A stretch of DNA of 64,000 nucleotides, from positions 248,001-312,000 of the forward strand of contig JAACJM010000063.1 in the NCBI GenBank assembly GCA_013368315.1, written 5' to 3'. This DNA comes from Tetrapyrgos nigripes. Its lineage: Eukaryota > Basidiomycota > Agaricomycetes > Agaricales > Campanellaceae. The position numbers were made by a program, and so were the translations under genes. The notes beneath the pieces were generated by a model that made no database searches, was not told the origin of the DNA, and saw nothing but the letters and a program-made list of their open reading frames with translations. Below, piece after piece: positions 21,331 to 33,466 of this stretch. The first letter of the stretch is position 1; every line of letters starts with the position of its first letter.

Positions 21331-24300
21331 TCCTTAGCGTAAATGATGAGATCGGAAGAAACATCGGTACAAGTGTGGTTCAGATAACACTTACATGAAA
21401 ACATATACTTGCAACGCAACCAGTAGCTCCAATGACCTAACGTGCAAAGCATACACTGAGTCGCCGCGGTACGAGCATCCAATCACCGATTGTCAGTTAT
21501 ACACTCTCAGGCTTCATCGCTGTTCTCAAGAAGGGTTTGTTTTGATGTTTCAACTTACTATTCTGGACCCAAACGACAGCCATGGCTGCTATTATTGGTT
21601 GTTATTCATCGAGCGCCCGGTTTCTGATTGGGATCTAGTTAGTGTCCAGAATCTTTACTTTTGACAGTCAAATCAAAACTCCTGTTCCAACTCTATATAC
21701 TCATAGTATTCTAGGATGCCCGTACTGATCACTAGGGTGCCAGCTACTTGATTTCTTTCGTTCAAAACGAGTCGTTAAGTGCTGTTGTGTTTGCGGGTAC
21801 CTTTTTCAATGCCAGTATGATAATTTAATAGGATGCGTAGGCCATTGGTAGTGTGGCATACGTTACGTGTCTCGCAATAGCCAAATCGCTTATTGGCGTA
21901 CCAGGGTGGCGCGAGTACACGGTCATGTTAAGTGGGGACCGTAACTGAGAATGGTAGCGCTGCGGAGTCAGCCATTAGTCTACTGGAAAACCAAGGTAGA
22001 GCGACTACGTGGATCTGTTGAGTTTGGAAGCCGCACTGCCAGTGCCAGTGGAATGCGTAATTCGGAATTTGATACAGTCTGTATTAAGTCTCAATTGTGA
22101 TAAGTAGAGACCGGTAGTTCATGATATTAACGGCTCACGGCTGACCAGACATCTAATACTTGCTATCTCCAGAAGGTAAGGTCGCTGTGCGACACAAGAA
22201 TAACCTGAAGGTCAACCTACAACGGAACGGGAAGGAAACATGAGACTTGAAAGGGTATGAATGACTCCGCAATGAAGCCTGAGGGTCTGTCATGGGATGA
22301 AGGTCTGGGCATGGTCGGAGAATGGGACAGGCAAGATTTGCATTTTCATGCATTCTCAACTTGGAGTGCGTACCTCAGCATGAATGGCGACGGCCGCAAC
22401 TTGGAGACGCTTCGTTGAGCTCTCGAACAGAGATGCCCATGTGAAGGGCACAAACGCTATTCCGTAGTAGAGCTGCCACCCCCAGGAGGAAAGATACTCC
22501 AAGTTTTTCGCAATTGATTGGTGAGTATTCCTCCAGGAACAGACACAATTTGGATACAACCCGTTGATCTATGTATCCAGGTCCTTGTACTCATATATAA
22601 ACGGCAGAATGGTGCCATCCGGCCGCTGAAAAAAAAAGGTCTGCAATGCACTTGTTCTGCAGCGCCATCATCCTTCACACCTGCTCGCCATTTCTCGAGG
22701 TAACAACGTTGCGAGGCCCTTTACGGACTTATCCTTATAATATGAGGCTCCTGTGTATAGCTATTCAATTTAGATATACAATGTTCTCAGGATTTTCTTT
22801 CTAATTTCCATGATAGAAGCCACTTACATACACACGACTATCTGTGTATCGTCAGTCTGGATCCTCGAGACTAGGCAGTAACTGAAAATGCAGGAAAAAT
22901 ACACTAGAAAATACGTTAGAACGAACTAACCCAACTTGAACATTGCGAACATATGCATACCGGTCAGTATCCACCGGTTGCGGCACAAAAATTAGAAAAA
23001 GAAGAACCAAAAGGTAGCATTGTGATGATCAAGAAAGAGGAAGAAAGACAACGAAAAACGACGAGACATTACATACACGTGCACAGTGCAGCGTGATGTT
23101 TCACCAGGATCAAGGTCAAAGGAAGTGGGTAGGTTGACTTCCTTGGAAGAAGTCAGCCATTCAATTCAGTCGTCAATTCAGTCCCAAGGGAAGTCACTTG
23201 GTACACTTCCTTTGACCTCGCTTCCGGTGTTTGGACGAAGCAAACAAGCACATGATGGACGGAAGAAACAAACATGTACAACATGTGCCTGCACACAGGC
23301 ACGACACAGCCTCGCGCAAAAGCTTTCAGTCGGCCTCGTAATTCAGATCCGGTTACCCATGAGCGTCTACTACTTAGTCTCGAGTATCCAGACCGACAAT
23401 AGATCTTGACACTCATCGTGCGATGTATGTAAAGCGTCTACTGAGGGGTGAGAGGATGAACATTGACAGAACCTTATAGCCTCATTCGGGTACTATTAAC
23501 CCGAAGTACGAGAAGTTTCGAAGCGAGGGAGAAAATTGACAGAATCTTATAGCTTCATTTGCCAACACCATCAGCTAATGCTATGTAATCTGTCTTCGGA
23601 TTGCGGAAGAGGTACAAGCGTCAAACGATATAGAGCAATTGAAGAAGTAAAGCAGCACGACATGCAATCCCGAAAGCTTGTACGTTGGCGGCAGCTTGAT
23701 ATGTTAAACCAACAATTATCTTTCCTTCAGCAAGTCATTTTTTCCCAAGTCTTAGGGTGACTTCATGATGACTTGAGGGCTGAAAAAAGTAGATATCAAT
23801 TATTACTAGAGGTGCGTTTGTTGAACACACTGAAAACAGTTCTGGTCTTGGGACATATCTTCCTGCTCTTCAAGCATGTCTGCAGATGTATACTGTCATG
23901 ATGTTTTTCTAATAGAAACTTTATGGATGAGCGACTCGGAGGCTGATTCAACCCGCTCGAAAACGTAGATACCTATTCTAATGCGGCGTCGCACATTATT
24001 CATTACATTGTACAGCTTGACTTGAGCCTAGTTCAAAGTATATATAAGGCAGTAGTCGAAGTACAGCGTACAAGGGAGAGCCTTGGTGATTGACTGAGCT
24101 AGAGGCCTCCGAAAGTTAAGCTCCGGTCACTCCGAAATTATCTACTAGAAGTCTATGCTGGAAACTCCACCGAGCTTCTATCTGCGCGAGACGCCACTAG
24201 CCCAGATGCCGTGTTCGGTGAATGTTACCGCTGGAACGATACCCATGAAAAAAGTAAAATTGCAATTCTGAGCGCATCCTTTCCCGGAAAGAGTGCCGTG

Positions 24301-25480
24301 CTCATTCCCGTGATGGGTCTTTATTCCAAAAAGACGTGGCGCCATGTCAGCGCTTGAACTTAGCTTGTATCTTTTCCACGTCTGCTTCATTAATTTACTG
24401 GAATTGAATAAAAAGGCTTGAAGGAAAGGTCTACGACAAGTCCTGGGCCTCCTCACCAGCGGTAGTAGCCCGTATGCATACGAAAAACACCGTTCACATT
24501 GAAGCTCGAAGCAGCAGCAACTGCATTTCAGTGAATTAACAGAACGGCGTCTACTTTCGTCTTCTGCTGTTACTTTCGGCGCTTCTCGCTATTTCCCCAG
24601 TACCTTGTTTCACAGCGTCAATGCGGGAGAAGGAGTCCGCTTGGGATCAGAACATGCAGAAGCAGCATGGAGCTTCATGCGCAGTTGTAACGAAGCCGTA
24701 TGCATACAAGGAACACCGTTCATATTGGTACTGATACTCTGATATCGACATTGACTGAAACCGATTTGGCTTGCCAGAGAACCCGCTATATCAGTGCTAT
24801 AGTACCCTTTCAATCCTTACCTTCTCGTGGTGAGTAAACTACAGAGGACAGAAAGGAGAGATAGAGAATGAGAAGCATGATGGTGATCCAGTGTGAAGAG
24901 GATTGTGATTTCACACGGTTTGTAACTTTCTTTGCTATGGCGGTTCGTTTGCACAAAAACTATTTCACGCGCACTATCACCTCTATCCACAGTACCACTG
25001 TCTATTAGTTCTACACTACTTAATGAAGCAGCAAATATTTAGCATAGGGTGACCAGTCAATAGAGCTCACCAAATAGAGTCCTGAGTAGAAAGCTAGTAG
25101 AGCTTAGATACAAGTTGCTTGTAGAGCAGATAGAACTGGATATTGTTCTGTAGTAACTACGACTTTACAGAGAGCTTTTATACTAGATAAAGAGCATGTA
25201 ATTACTAATATCTACATTGTCCATGGACATACCTAGAGACTAAGAGGATATTGCCATTGGCCATATTACTATCTACAGAGATATCACTACATAGTAGAAG
25301 ATAAGAGTAATGTCTGGAGAATGTCCTGGAGGACTAGCCATACTCATAACTACGTAGAAGTTTCATAATAACTCCATGTAGAATCATAGTTACTATACAT
25401 GGAAGGTATATATTTCAACACTACTTAGTCAAGCAACACGCCTACAACTTAAATCCACTTCTGCAACCTTTCAATACCCT
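21331..25480. other. Long spacer without recognisable gene
   Basis: No conserved frame. Around 22360-22620 the minus strand has TTTATATATGAG followed by a 60-codon frame (YYGIAFVPFTWASLFESSTK) with a possible donor, not enough for a gene call. GTATGCATAC followed by (A/G)ACACCGTTCA occurs near 24473 and, with changes, near 24703. Confidence 0.4.
23113..23218. repeat. Imperfect inverted repeat, ~34-bp arms
   Basis: AGGTCAAAGGAAGTGGGTAG (from 23113) pairs with its near-complement ending CACTTCCTTTGACCT (to 23218). The loop holds two copies of TCAATTCAGTC. No target duplication found. Confidence 0.55.
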
Positions 25481-25749
25481 CTAAATGTACCAACTTGAAA
25501 ACTCAATCCACCCCCTTTCTGCCCTCGAATGGCTTCAAAACTTTGCTTGTGGTCAGGGTTCTGTCTCCAATAGGCCTTTGCAGACTTACGGAACACTGGA
25601 ACAAGTCTACGTTGGCTACGTCGTCCACAACAGCGAGCCCTAGTTTTCCTGGTCCCTTCTGCGTCTGCACAGCCACACCCTTTTTGCCTGCCTGTTGACT
25701 CGTGTCCGCCTTGCAGTCTGCTTTTCTGAGAAGTGTACTCCCCAGTGTC

Positions 25750-26115
25750 GGCTTGCTTCATGGCAAGACCCCTGCTCTAATGCTTCCTCCTCGAGTAGTG
25801 ATTCTCCAGTTTCGGCTTGCTCTGCAAGACCCCCAGTTGGACACTTCCTCATCGTAGTGATTCCTCGGTACCAGCTTGCATTGCAAGACCCCCTAGTAGA
25901 CACTTCCTCCCCTCTAGTCGGTATTGGCTTGCATGGCAAGACCACCGGTTGGAGAGTTCCCCCTCATAGTGGTTCCCCTGTATTGCCTTGCATTGCAAGA
26001 CTCCGGGTGGACACTTTCTCCTATCTAGTCGGTATCGGCTTGCATTGCAAGACCCCCAGGTGGACACTAGTGGAGCTATTCCCCGGTTTTGGCTTACCTC
26101 GTGGCAAGACCCCCA
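25750..26115 (+). repeat. Minisatellite of 50-64-bp units, each with a palindrome
   Basis: Seven degenerate units centre on CTTGCATTGCAAGACCCC-like cores near 25753, 25817, 25876, 25937, 25987, 26039 and 26093. Each core contains the inverted repeat CTTGCA/TGCAAG, followed by GGTGGACACTT and a TAGTCGGTAT-like spacer. Open frames here are not conserved. Confidence 0.75.
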
Positions 26116-26130
26116 GGTTAGATGCTTCAC

Positions 26131-26272
26131 AGCTATGTCTACGAGACCATGTCTTGTCTATGTCTACGTCTTTGTCTATATCTATGAGACTTCTACAAGA
26201 TGTCTATGAGACTAGGTCTTTGTGTACATCTACAAGACTCTGTCTTCATCTGCATCTAGGAGACTTCGCCCA
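26131..26272 (+). repeat. Degenerate TCTAYRAGAC / TCTATG repeats
   Basis: TCTACGAGAC, TCTATGAGAC, TCTACAAGAC and TCTAGGAGAC recur with six-base TCTATG/TCTACG steps, directly after the minisatellite. Confidence 0.55.
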
Positions 26273-26972
26273 CTTGGAGTCAGTTACTATGCATCCTTGC
26301 ACACTATTAGAGTTCAGGTGTATCTATCAGTGCAGATACTCTTTCTTAATATAATGCATTTGGATTATTCAACTGGTTGTGATTTACTTGAACTAGGGCT
26401 TCAGTGTTTGGGCTTGCCAATCACAAATGATGAAGCTGCCTCAGTCTCATGAATTCAGTTCAGCATCCCCAGGCCCAAACTTTTTCCCAGCAGAAAGAAG
26501 GCTGAGATTGCTCGCCTCTCATCTACATAAGTATTTGAGGTTGGTTTATAATTCCAACTAGCTAAGAGGCTACCTCCAAAGATTGGATGTGTCTTTTATA
26601 CAGCTTGGACAGACTGCCACAATACGTAGATGCGAGATCATGCGAATGTGAACAATATAGCTTAATCCAAGTTATTAAATGTTCAAAAGGCATTCCTGCA
26701 GCAGTTTCTCTGTATTAGCTTCAAATCTCTGTTCATAGGACAATGTCAAGAATGTTGTGCCAAGAGAGATGTTTCTGAACTAATACCTTTTTAAGCTTGT
26801 CTTGATGGAACGAATGCCCTACCGCCTTCTGTGTAAGTGTCGTGATTCGGCTCGGAAAGTCTCTACAGGCGGCTACGTGTAGGGGGACTACCTTGCCCTT
26901 GTGACATCATATCATGGATATGGTGACTACACAAAGCCACCCCGCCGGGTCCTGATGGGGCCACTTGGCGTG

Positions 26973-26998
26973 TATCTATCTATCTATCTATCTATCTC
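26973..26998 (+). repeat. (TATC)n microsatellite
   Basis: About six perfect TATC units. Confidence 0.9.
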
Positions 26999-27455
26999 CT
27001 CAGCCAATAGCTTGTACTCCAACAGTTCCTGCGCCGTATCGTATTTGCAGTCACAGCACATATTCAGAATGAAGGCTTTTTGGGCCAATAACGAGGCCGT
27101 TATCTGATTGGCACGTTTTTGTTGAGCTTCATCGGTGCGAGGATGATGATGGTTGAGGAAGAGAGTGACAGACAAGGAGGCAAGGGACATAGCGTGACCA
27201 CTAACAGCAAACGGAACTGGTACCGGCTTCGGGTGCCAGAAAAGAGTGGCTGCCGAGGTATTTAAATTGCATAGCGACACACGGGATTATAAGAAACGAG
27301 TCCCTAGGTTGAGTCCATTACAAGGCCTTTAAATTTGGCCTTCGACATGATTTCAAGTGCTTCAGGGAAAGGCCTAGGATTGTCTGAAAAGCGGGCCCAC
27401 TAAACTTGATCCCAGGCCTTTTGACGCTGTTTTTCATTGACATAGAAGTGGTGTA

Positions 27456-27490
27456 TATGAAAGGGGTGTGGGCCAGTGCCGAGGCATGGT
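27456..27490 (+). repeat. Dispersed ~45-bp motif, partial
   Basis: ATGAAAGGGGTGTGGGCCAG then TGCCGAGGCATGG: the first half of the motif is well kept, the second half lost. Confidence 0.5.
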
Positions 27491-27655
27491 TGTAAGGATG
27501 ATAAAGTACACATTAATTGTTGTTGAAACAAATACTAAGTAGTACATGTAAAATTGCACTGAAAATTTACTTTCTCTTTTCTTTCTTAGTTGGGTCAGAT
27601 AAGAGTACTATAAACTTAGGATTCAATGCAAACATAGCCTCCCCACTACAAGATA

Positions 27656-27830
27656 CAGTAGAATACCTCATAATGAATAAGGTAATAATGAATAATTGGT
27701 CATAATGAATACACTTTTGGCTCTCCCAAACTGACGTTTACAGCCAAAAAAATATATCATAAGGAATAACCACCATAATGAATAGCTTTGGGCTGTCTCC
27801 CAGCACTATTCATTATGAGGTATTTGACTG
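27656..27830. mobile_element. 175-bp pogo-like MITE, copy 1
   Basis: Ends CAGTAGAATACCTCATAATG and the complement of CAGTCAAATACCTCATAATG, flanked by TA (27654-27655 and 27831-27832). It contains repeated TAATGAAT units and no gene. TIRs starting CAGT and a TA duplication fit Tc1/mariner-pogo elements. It is identical base for base to 48756-48930. Confidence 0.9.
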
Positions 27831-27832
27831 TA

Positions 27833-29066
27833 CTTATACCCTTCCCATCACACAAAATGATGTCAAGTTGTAGTTGGAATATAGCTTAGAGAACACAAAG
27901 AATAGTTAGAAACATTCTAGTAGATTGTATTGGTTTTAGAACTGATCACATATATCGGGACTGAGTCCTGAGTGTCAGGGTGCTAGGAGGAAATGGAGAC
28001 TAACTCCGAAGAGGCCCAAATGCACCCAGAGCTAAAGAGACATGGAGGGTGGATTGAGAAAAGACATGTCTTGCGCAATGGAGGATGGGAGCAGAGGATA
28101 CCGAATCTGCCTACATGGCAGATTCACCAGGATATACATTGCCACTCCACATGCTAGCTTATCCTAAGGTAGGCACGAAGTGCCTACCGTGGATTACTGT
28201 ATTACCATGAAGACAAGTTCAGTCACGCATCACAACAGACTTCGAACAGTTCATTTTTCAAAGTTCATCACACATCACATTGAGGACTGAACTGTGTGAC
28301 GAACCAACCATTTTTCAGTCAAATTCTGAGCCAAAGATCGATTTTCGCCTCTGCCAGCTCCATGTACTCTATTTAGTATATTTTGGAAGAGAAAAAGTTT
28401 TTTTTTGCTGTTCTGTTGAATTATGGAGGCATTTTGGACCCCATGAAGATGGATTTTGGCAAATTTGGTCCTGCTGATTGCCTGCTGAACCAAGGCTGGG
28501 GCTTCTTTCTGGTTCAAGATGGTTCGAGAGCTCATTGATTATGTACATATTACTTATGAACAGGGAGGAGACCAATCAAAAGTGAACTGAACTTTTGATC
28601 TGTCACGCCTCATATCAGCCAGTGAACTGAGTGAACTGGACTTCAAAAACGTCGCACCCCAAACCCACCGAACTTCCCTTCATGGTACTACAGTAATGAT
28701 GTCCACTGTACCGGTTGAGTGGCAACGACAAGGGGTGGGAGTTTGAAGCCGTGGGACAAATTTCGAATGTCGACCTAAGTTAACTCGGCCCTACTTATAA
28801 GGTTCATGTCAGCTGTCCTCATATTGGTGCATTCCAGGAATAATGCGGTACTAACTGCTTAAGGTAACCTCATTCAATCTTCGAACACAGAGCCTCGAGG
28901 TCGACGTCGGATTGTCAATATTCCGAAAGGACATCATCATTCAGTGGATGTCCGTCATTTTTGATAGTACACGTTGCCGATGTATGTACATTGGAAATTG
29001 AAGTGCTAGATACATAAGGTTCTGCATGTCCCTGTCGCATCCTCAAGGTACCCCATAGATAACATT
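27833..29066. other. Spacer
   Basis: No gene recognised apart from the SINE-like fragment at 28731-28800. Confidence 0.5.
28731..28800 (-). repeat. SINE-like fragment, second copy
   Basis: GGGGTGGGAGTTTGAAGCCG, then GTTAACTCGGCC, parallels 7924-7993 (GGGGTGGGAATTTGAACCCG, then TTAACTCAGCC). Confidence 0.4.
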
Positions 29067-30326
29067 ATGGACGCTGCGAGCTACACGCTCATTGCCCAGC
29101 TGCAGTTGGACGACCTGAACCTCAGGCTCGCAGATGAACCATTCGCCTTACAACTTCAAGCAGAAGAATATTCCTCTTTCGTACAAAACTTCCAAGTCTC
29201 GTCGAGTTTCCAAGAAGCTGCGGAGAAGGATAGAGAGATTATAGAGAGAGTACGGATGATTGATCAGGGCGTGGAAGATGACCGCCGTTATGCAGAAGCT
29301 TTGTCTCGGGGAGAGGAATTACCTCAGCCGTCGGAGGCACAGAGGGCTATGGAGAATGCAAGGCCACATCAAGAGCAAAGGTGTGTACAAAGCTGCATTG
29401 GATAAATCCTGATGCTTGATGCCTTACCACTCTTTGTACAGGGTGGAATGTGTTAGCTGCCTTGACCTCCTTTCTCCCCCGTTCCTTCGCGCACCCTGCA
29501 ATCATGTATACTGTGTAGGATGTCTAGAAGACCTCGTCAAAGCTGCTCTTAACGATGAGTCCCTCCACCCACTCCGATGCTGCAGACAATCACTCGAGAT
29601 ACCCCGTGTCGTGTTCCTATTACCTCGTGAACTGCAGGTGCGATTTCTGGAGAAATTGCGCGAGTTTGGGACGAACGCGTCGGAAAGGGTGTACTGTCCT
29701 AATCCCACCTGTTCCAAATTCCTTGGTTCGTCCGCCAGCCATCCATCTCGCATTACATGCCCCCTATGTTGGACGTCTGCCTGCACGCTCTGCAAGCAAA
29801 GAGCTCATCGTGGAGATACCTGTGCTCAAAACACAGCTCTGGAACAGGTCAAAGAACTCGCAACTGAACGGGGCTGGCAGACGTGTCCTGGATGCCATGC
29901 CATCGTCGAGCTGAACATCGGATGTTATCATATGACATGTAGATGTCGGACGGAGTTTTGTTACCTGTGCGCCGTGCCATGGAAGAATTGTACATGTCCA
30001 CAGTGGGAAGAGCAGAGGTTGTTAGTTACGGCCGAGACACACGTTGAAAGGGAAGTTGGGCAGAATATGAGGGTTGCGGAACCGGAGGTATACCAACAAC
30101 GCGTCGAGCATGAGATGGTACGTCTTCAGGATTACCATGATCGTGCTCCGCATAGTTGGCATCCGAGAGATATGTCTGGTATTTGTGAAGAGTGTGGATT
30201 CTCTTTCAGGTACCTCATGGTACGTGATGTTGATCGTTCTCCATTCTTACGCTAAATCGAGGGCAATAGGTTTGCAGCAATTGTAATATGGCTGCTTGTG
30301 TGCGATGCACCTGGAATAGACTGTGA
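29067..30326 (+). CDS. RBR-type E3 ubiquitin-protein ligase
   Basis: Three exons, 29067-29380, 29442-30219 and 30270-30326, with introns of 61 and 50 bases, give 382 residues in one uninterrupted frame. An acidic, helical N-terminus (MDAASYTLIAQLQLDDLNLR) is followed by RING1 (CVSCLDLL, APCNHVYCVGC, RCC), the IBR (VYCPNPTCSKF, TCPLCWTSACTLC, HRGDTC) and RING2 (TCPGCHAIVELNIGCYHMTC, CRTEFCYLCAVPWKNC). The GC-x-HM Cys of RING2 is the position that accepts ubiquitin from the E2 before transfer to substrate. The small last exon completes a terminal four-Cys finger (CEECGFSF, VCSNCNMAACVRC). Agaricomycetes carry expanded families of such genes. It is the best-preserved gene in the window. Substrate unknown. 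Confidence 0.9.
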
Positions 30327-30330
30327 TGTA

Positions 30331-30383
30331 GATGAAAGGGATGTGGGCCAACGCTGCGCGCGGCAAGTACGAAGCCGCAGGCC
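30331..30383 (+). repeat. Dispersed ~45-bp motif next to the RBR stop
   Basis: GATGAAAGGGATGTGGGCCA then ACGCTGCGCGCGGCAAGTAC, starting five bases after the RBR stop codon; a CAGGC follows as in the copy at 35794. Confidence 0.65.
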
Positions 30384-30662
30384 CAGTGAAAACCGACTTT
30401 GCGAAAATCTGCTAATATCTGTCAAATATCTGACGGATTCTGCAGAAATCTGTTCCAGACTTTTTCCCTTTCATCAGGAAAACGGTCCATGGGTAATGTA
30501 TCTATAACTCGCAATAATTATTGAAAAGGTGGTAATATTCACAGAAGTACCAATAGTTATCAACTGTTACTGAGCAGGGGCCATAGTTTGTGAATCTTAG
30601 TCGAAGTTGCTTAGAATTACATCCTGGTCAATAACTTGGCAATATATTATCAGGAAGTTAGC

Positions 30663-32875
30663 TCAATGTTTGAGCCTAACTACACATGACCAACGAGTAT
30701 CAACGTCACGAAGTAGTTGTAATGAGGGGATCTGGTTGGCTTTGTGACGGATTTCGTTGAGCTCCTTGATAACGTCCTGGAGCATTTCTCGCCGTCCGTC
30801 AGATGCTCTGATCGCATTCACGACCTTCCGAGCAGCTGCAATGACATCATCTTGAAGTGCATAATAATACTCTGATGCATTGGGTTGCAAGATCGCGTCT
30901 GAGGAAGGGATCCAGTCAGGTGCGCTGTCGAGATCTGGGTCAACATCTCTGCCAGGCAATGATGCGGAGAGGTGTTTGAGTCCAAATTTTACCGCAATGT
31001 TGATAACATGCGGAAAGCATCTAAACGTCAAATCCATCAGCTAATGACAAGACAAAAAATATAAGAGTACAAGACTCACCGTACTCTATTACCATTGATA
31101 TCGAAGTCAATACCCAGGTCATGAAGAGCATCTGATAGTTCCTTGACAAAGGTACCGTTGTTAGATGCATTGTCAAGTGTAATCATTCCGATCTGCCACA
31201 TATCGGGTTAGTAATAGCACTGTAATTACCATAGGGAAATCTGACTGAGTTTTGGGCACCGAGATCTTTGAGAACACTCATAAAAATCCCAGCAATGTTG
31301 GCACCAGTGTGAGAACTCTCAATACGCCGAAAAGCAACAAGACGAGAGCGAAGCTCAATATGGCCACTCTCTGCACGCACAATATAGTGAACAGTGACAG
31401 CCATATAGGATTCCAAGTTTGTCCTGGACCAGATGTCACTAGTCCATGACAAACGGCCAAGAGAGTTCTGTAATGCAAGACATTAATAATTAGATAATGG
31501 AGAGAGAAGAGAATTAATACTTACCTTAATATTGATCATCTCAGTGTATTCTTTCTGGAACTGTTGAACGATCAGCTCCGAAAGCTTTGTACGGTGAGGT
31601 ATATCTGAATCTGCGAGATCTGTTCCAATAAATAGTAGCAGATCTCTGAGTTCTGGACAGTCGACAACGTTGAGAGACTGAAAAAAAGCAATCAATGCCA
31701 AACTCCAGTCAAAAAACAAAAATTCAAATACATACCTGATCGTCTACAGCAATCCACCTCAAGAGCCGCTCGTAAAAACCTTCCAGAGTGAATGAAGGTC
31801 GAGGCTTTGACTGGTCCTCCTGGGGTAACCCATTTGCAAGGGCTTCCCAGCCCTTCAATTGCTTGATCAATACAATCTCCCTCCAAGATTGGCCGTGCTT
31901 TTCTGAGAGGTGTGTGCGCAAGGTTTTGGTCTGGCCGTCAGAGTTGTGCCACGGGGTATGAGCACTGTAATTAATTAGTTTTGATGAGATCTTTAGAAAG
32001 ATTGGAAAAGACATACCACACGCGAATACTCCTTTCGCGGTGGTCGAGTCATCCAATTAACCTCCACACCACGTGGCAGAGAGTCGGGTTGTTTAGCACT
32101 TTTGAGGGCTCGAATAAAATACCACACATCCGTGGCAGCGTTAGCATTCGGAGTGTTTTTTGGAGTACGTACAAGAGACCCAAAATGTGTGTCTTTTTGA
32201 AACGCCATCGATTCAGCAGCAGAGTCGTGAGAAATTGGGCCAACGCCTGTAACTCTCGCTGAGGGCATAGATAGAGCCTGCAGCGGTTGATCTAATGCGG
32301 GTTCTGTTTCTACTGGGGTCAGATCTGAAGTAATGGTTCAGTAAATTATCAAGGAATGAAAAAGGTTGATACTTATCTTCATAAGGCTGAGCTGCCTGAG
32401 TTGTACTAGAGCATGATTCTATTGTAGAAGTCGGTGTAGCATTTTCGGCGGGAGCTGAAGCCGTTATTGTAGTAGTAGTAGTACGAGGAGTTTTAGCGGC
32501 GCGGGTATTCCGCGAATTTCCTCCTATTAATAAACTGGTCTAGCATTCCGCAAGGTGTAGTAAACGTAGTATGTACTTACCAGCTTTTCGCTTGTTTGCA
32601 GCTCGTGTCACTTGGTTCGTCATGTCTTGAAATTGAAAGGTTTGAGTTGGCTGATTCTCTGCCTGTGATGGGATATACTGCTGCTGAGGCTGCACATGTG
32701 GATTATACTGTGATTGAGGCTGTAATGGCGGACCATAAGCATAAGGATTAAGATGATACAGATAAAATTGAGGTGGATAGTATGAATGAGGTTGCACAGG
32801 GGGCTGAGAATTTGGTGTATCCGGAGGGTGAGGATAATGCGGGAACACATGTAATGACGTATCTTGAGGGTTCAT
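30663..32875 (-). pseudogene. hAT-type transposase gene, 3'-truncated
   Basis: The start at 32875 (MNPQDTSLHVFPHYPH) opens a Pro/Gln/Tyr-rich N-terminus, with a donor GTAAGT at 32580 and later exons 32523-32373 and from 32324. A BED-finger-like region follows (TDVWYFIRALKSAKQPDSLP, then HLSEKHGQSW), then the hAT core: LSWTSDIWSR-like SWTSDIWSRTNLESYMAVTV, FRCFPHVINIAVKFGLK and RDVDTRWS. The usual C-terminal dimerisation domain is missing; the frame ends at 30663 and the RBR gene lies 330 bases further. Exon 2 to exon 3 and the BED-finger junction do not splice in frame, so the gene is also eroded. hAT transposases make 8-bp target duplications. Confidence 0.75.
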
Positions 32876-32926
32876 GACTTGAGAAGAACGCCCAGCGTCC
32901 TTAGCGAACGTTAGCACATTGGCGGG

Positions 32927-32935
32927 CTTATATAT
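32927..32935 (-). promoter_or_regulatory. TATA box of the hAT gene
   Basis: The minus strand reads ATATATAAG about 50 bases before the start codon. Confidence 0.5.
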
Positions 32936-32962
32936 CCCTGCGCGCGACGCGCGTGCATGACT

Positions 32963-32979
32963 GACGCGTCGAACGCGTC
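32963..32979. promoter_or_regulatory. Paired ACGCGT boxes as an inverted repeat
   Basis: GACGCGTCGAACGCGTC is a perfect 7-bp inverted repeat holding two ACGCGT sequences (MluI cell-cycle box in fungi) about 30 bases upstream of the TATA box; CGCGCGACGCGCG lies alongside. Regulatory role is inference. Confidence 0.35.
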
Positions 32980-33466
32980 TTTGTTGATTAAGACTCAACA
33001 AAAAAATTATTACAGACTAGCACAGCATGGAAGCAATGGATATAAAGGCTAGGGACCTTGCGCTAGGCGCCCTGGCGGTCTCCAGGACCCTAAGTCCCGA
33101 AGCCTAGCGAAACCTACCACCGAAACCTGAACTTACATACCACTGGCTTTCCCATACATTCCGAATTTTGGTTTTCAAAGGAGGACACGCAGGAAAGGGT
33201 GAAGAATCGTGTATTAGAGTTGTAGGTACATGTACGCACGTATGGATGGTGGAAGTCAGAACGTAGAAGAAAGGCGTTGCCACGTTGGACGCGGACTAAA
33301 ATCAATTTCAAAGTCCGCCCTACCAAATGTGGAAGGAGGCACGAGGTGAGTTTCGAGGCCATCAAAACTCATCAGCTCGGTTGCCATACTGGTAAACCAA
33401 GGCAGTTGAGGCGAGCTCAGGGTCCAGAGTACCTCCGCCTTCCGGCAGCACTACCAAAGGTTGATT

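Noticed and set aside
22356..22678. Spliced minus-strand gene with TATA-like TTTATATATGAG
   Set aside because: A short frame and one possible intron, but the next exon does not continue and no domain is seen; noted in the spacer entry only.
25750..26115. Palindromic repeats with variable spacers as a CRISPR array
   Set aside because: Core and spacer are both degenerate, units vary from 50 to 64 bp, and no cas gene exists; it is a minisatellite.
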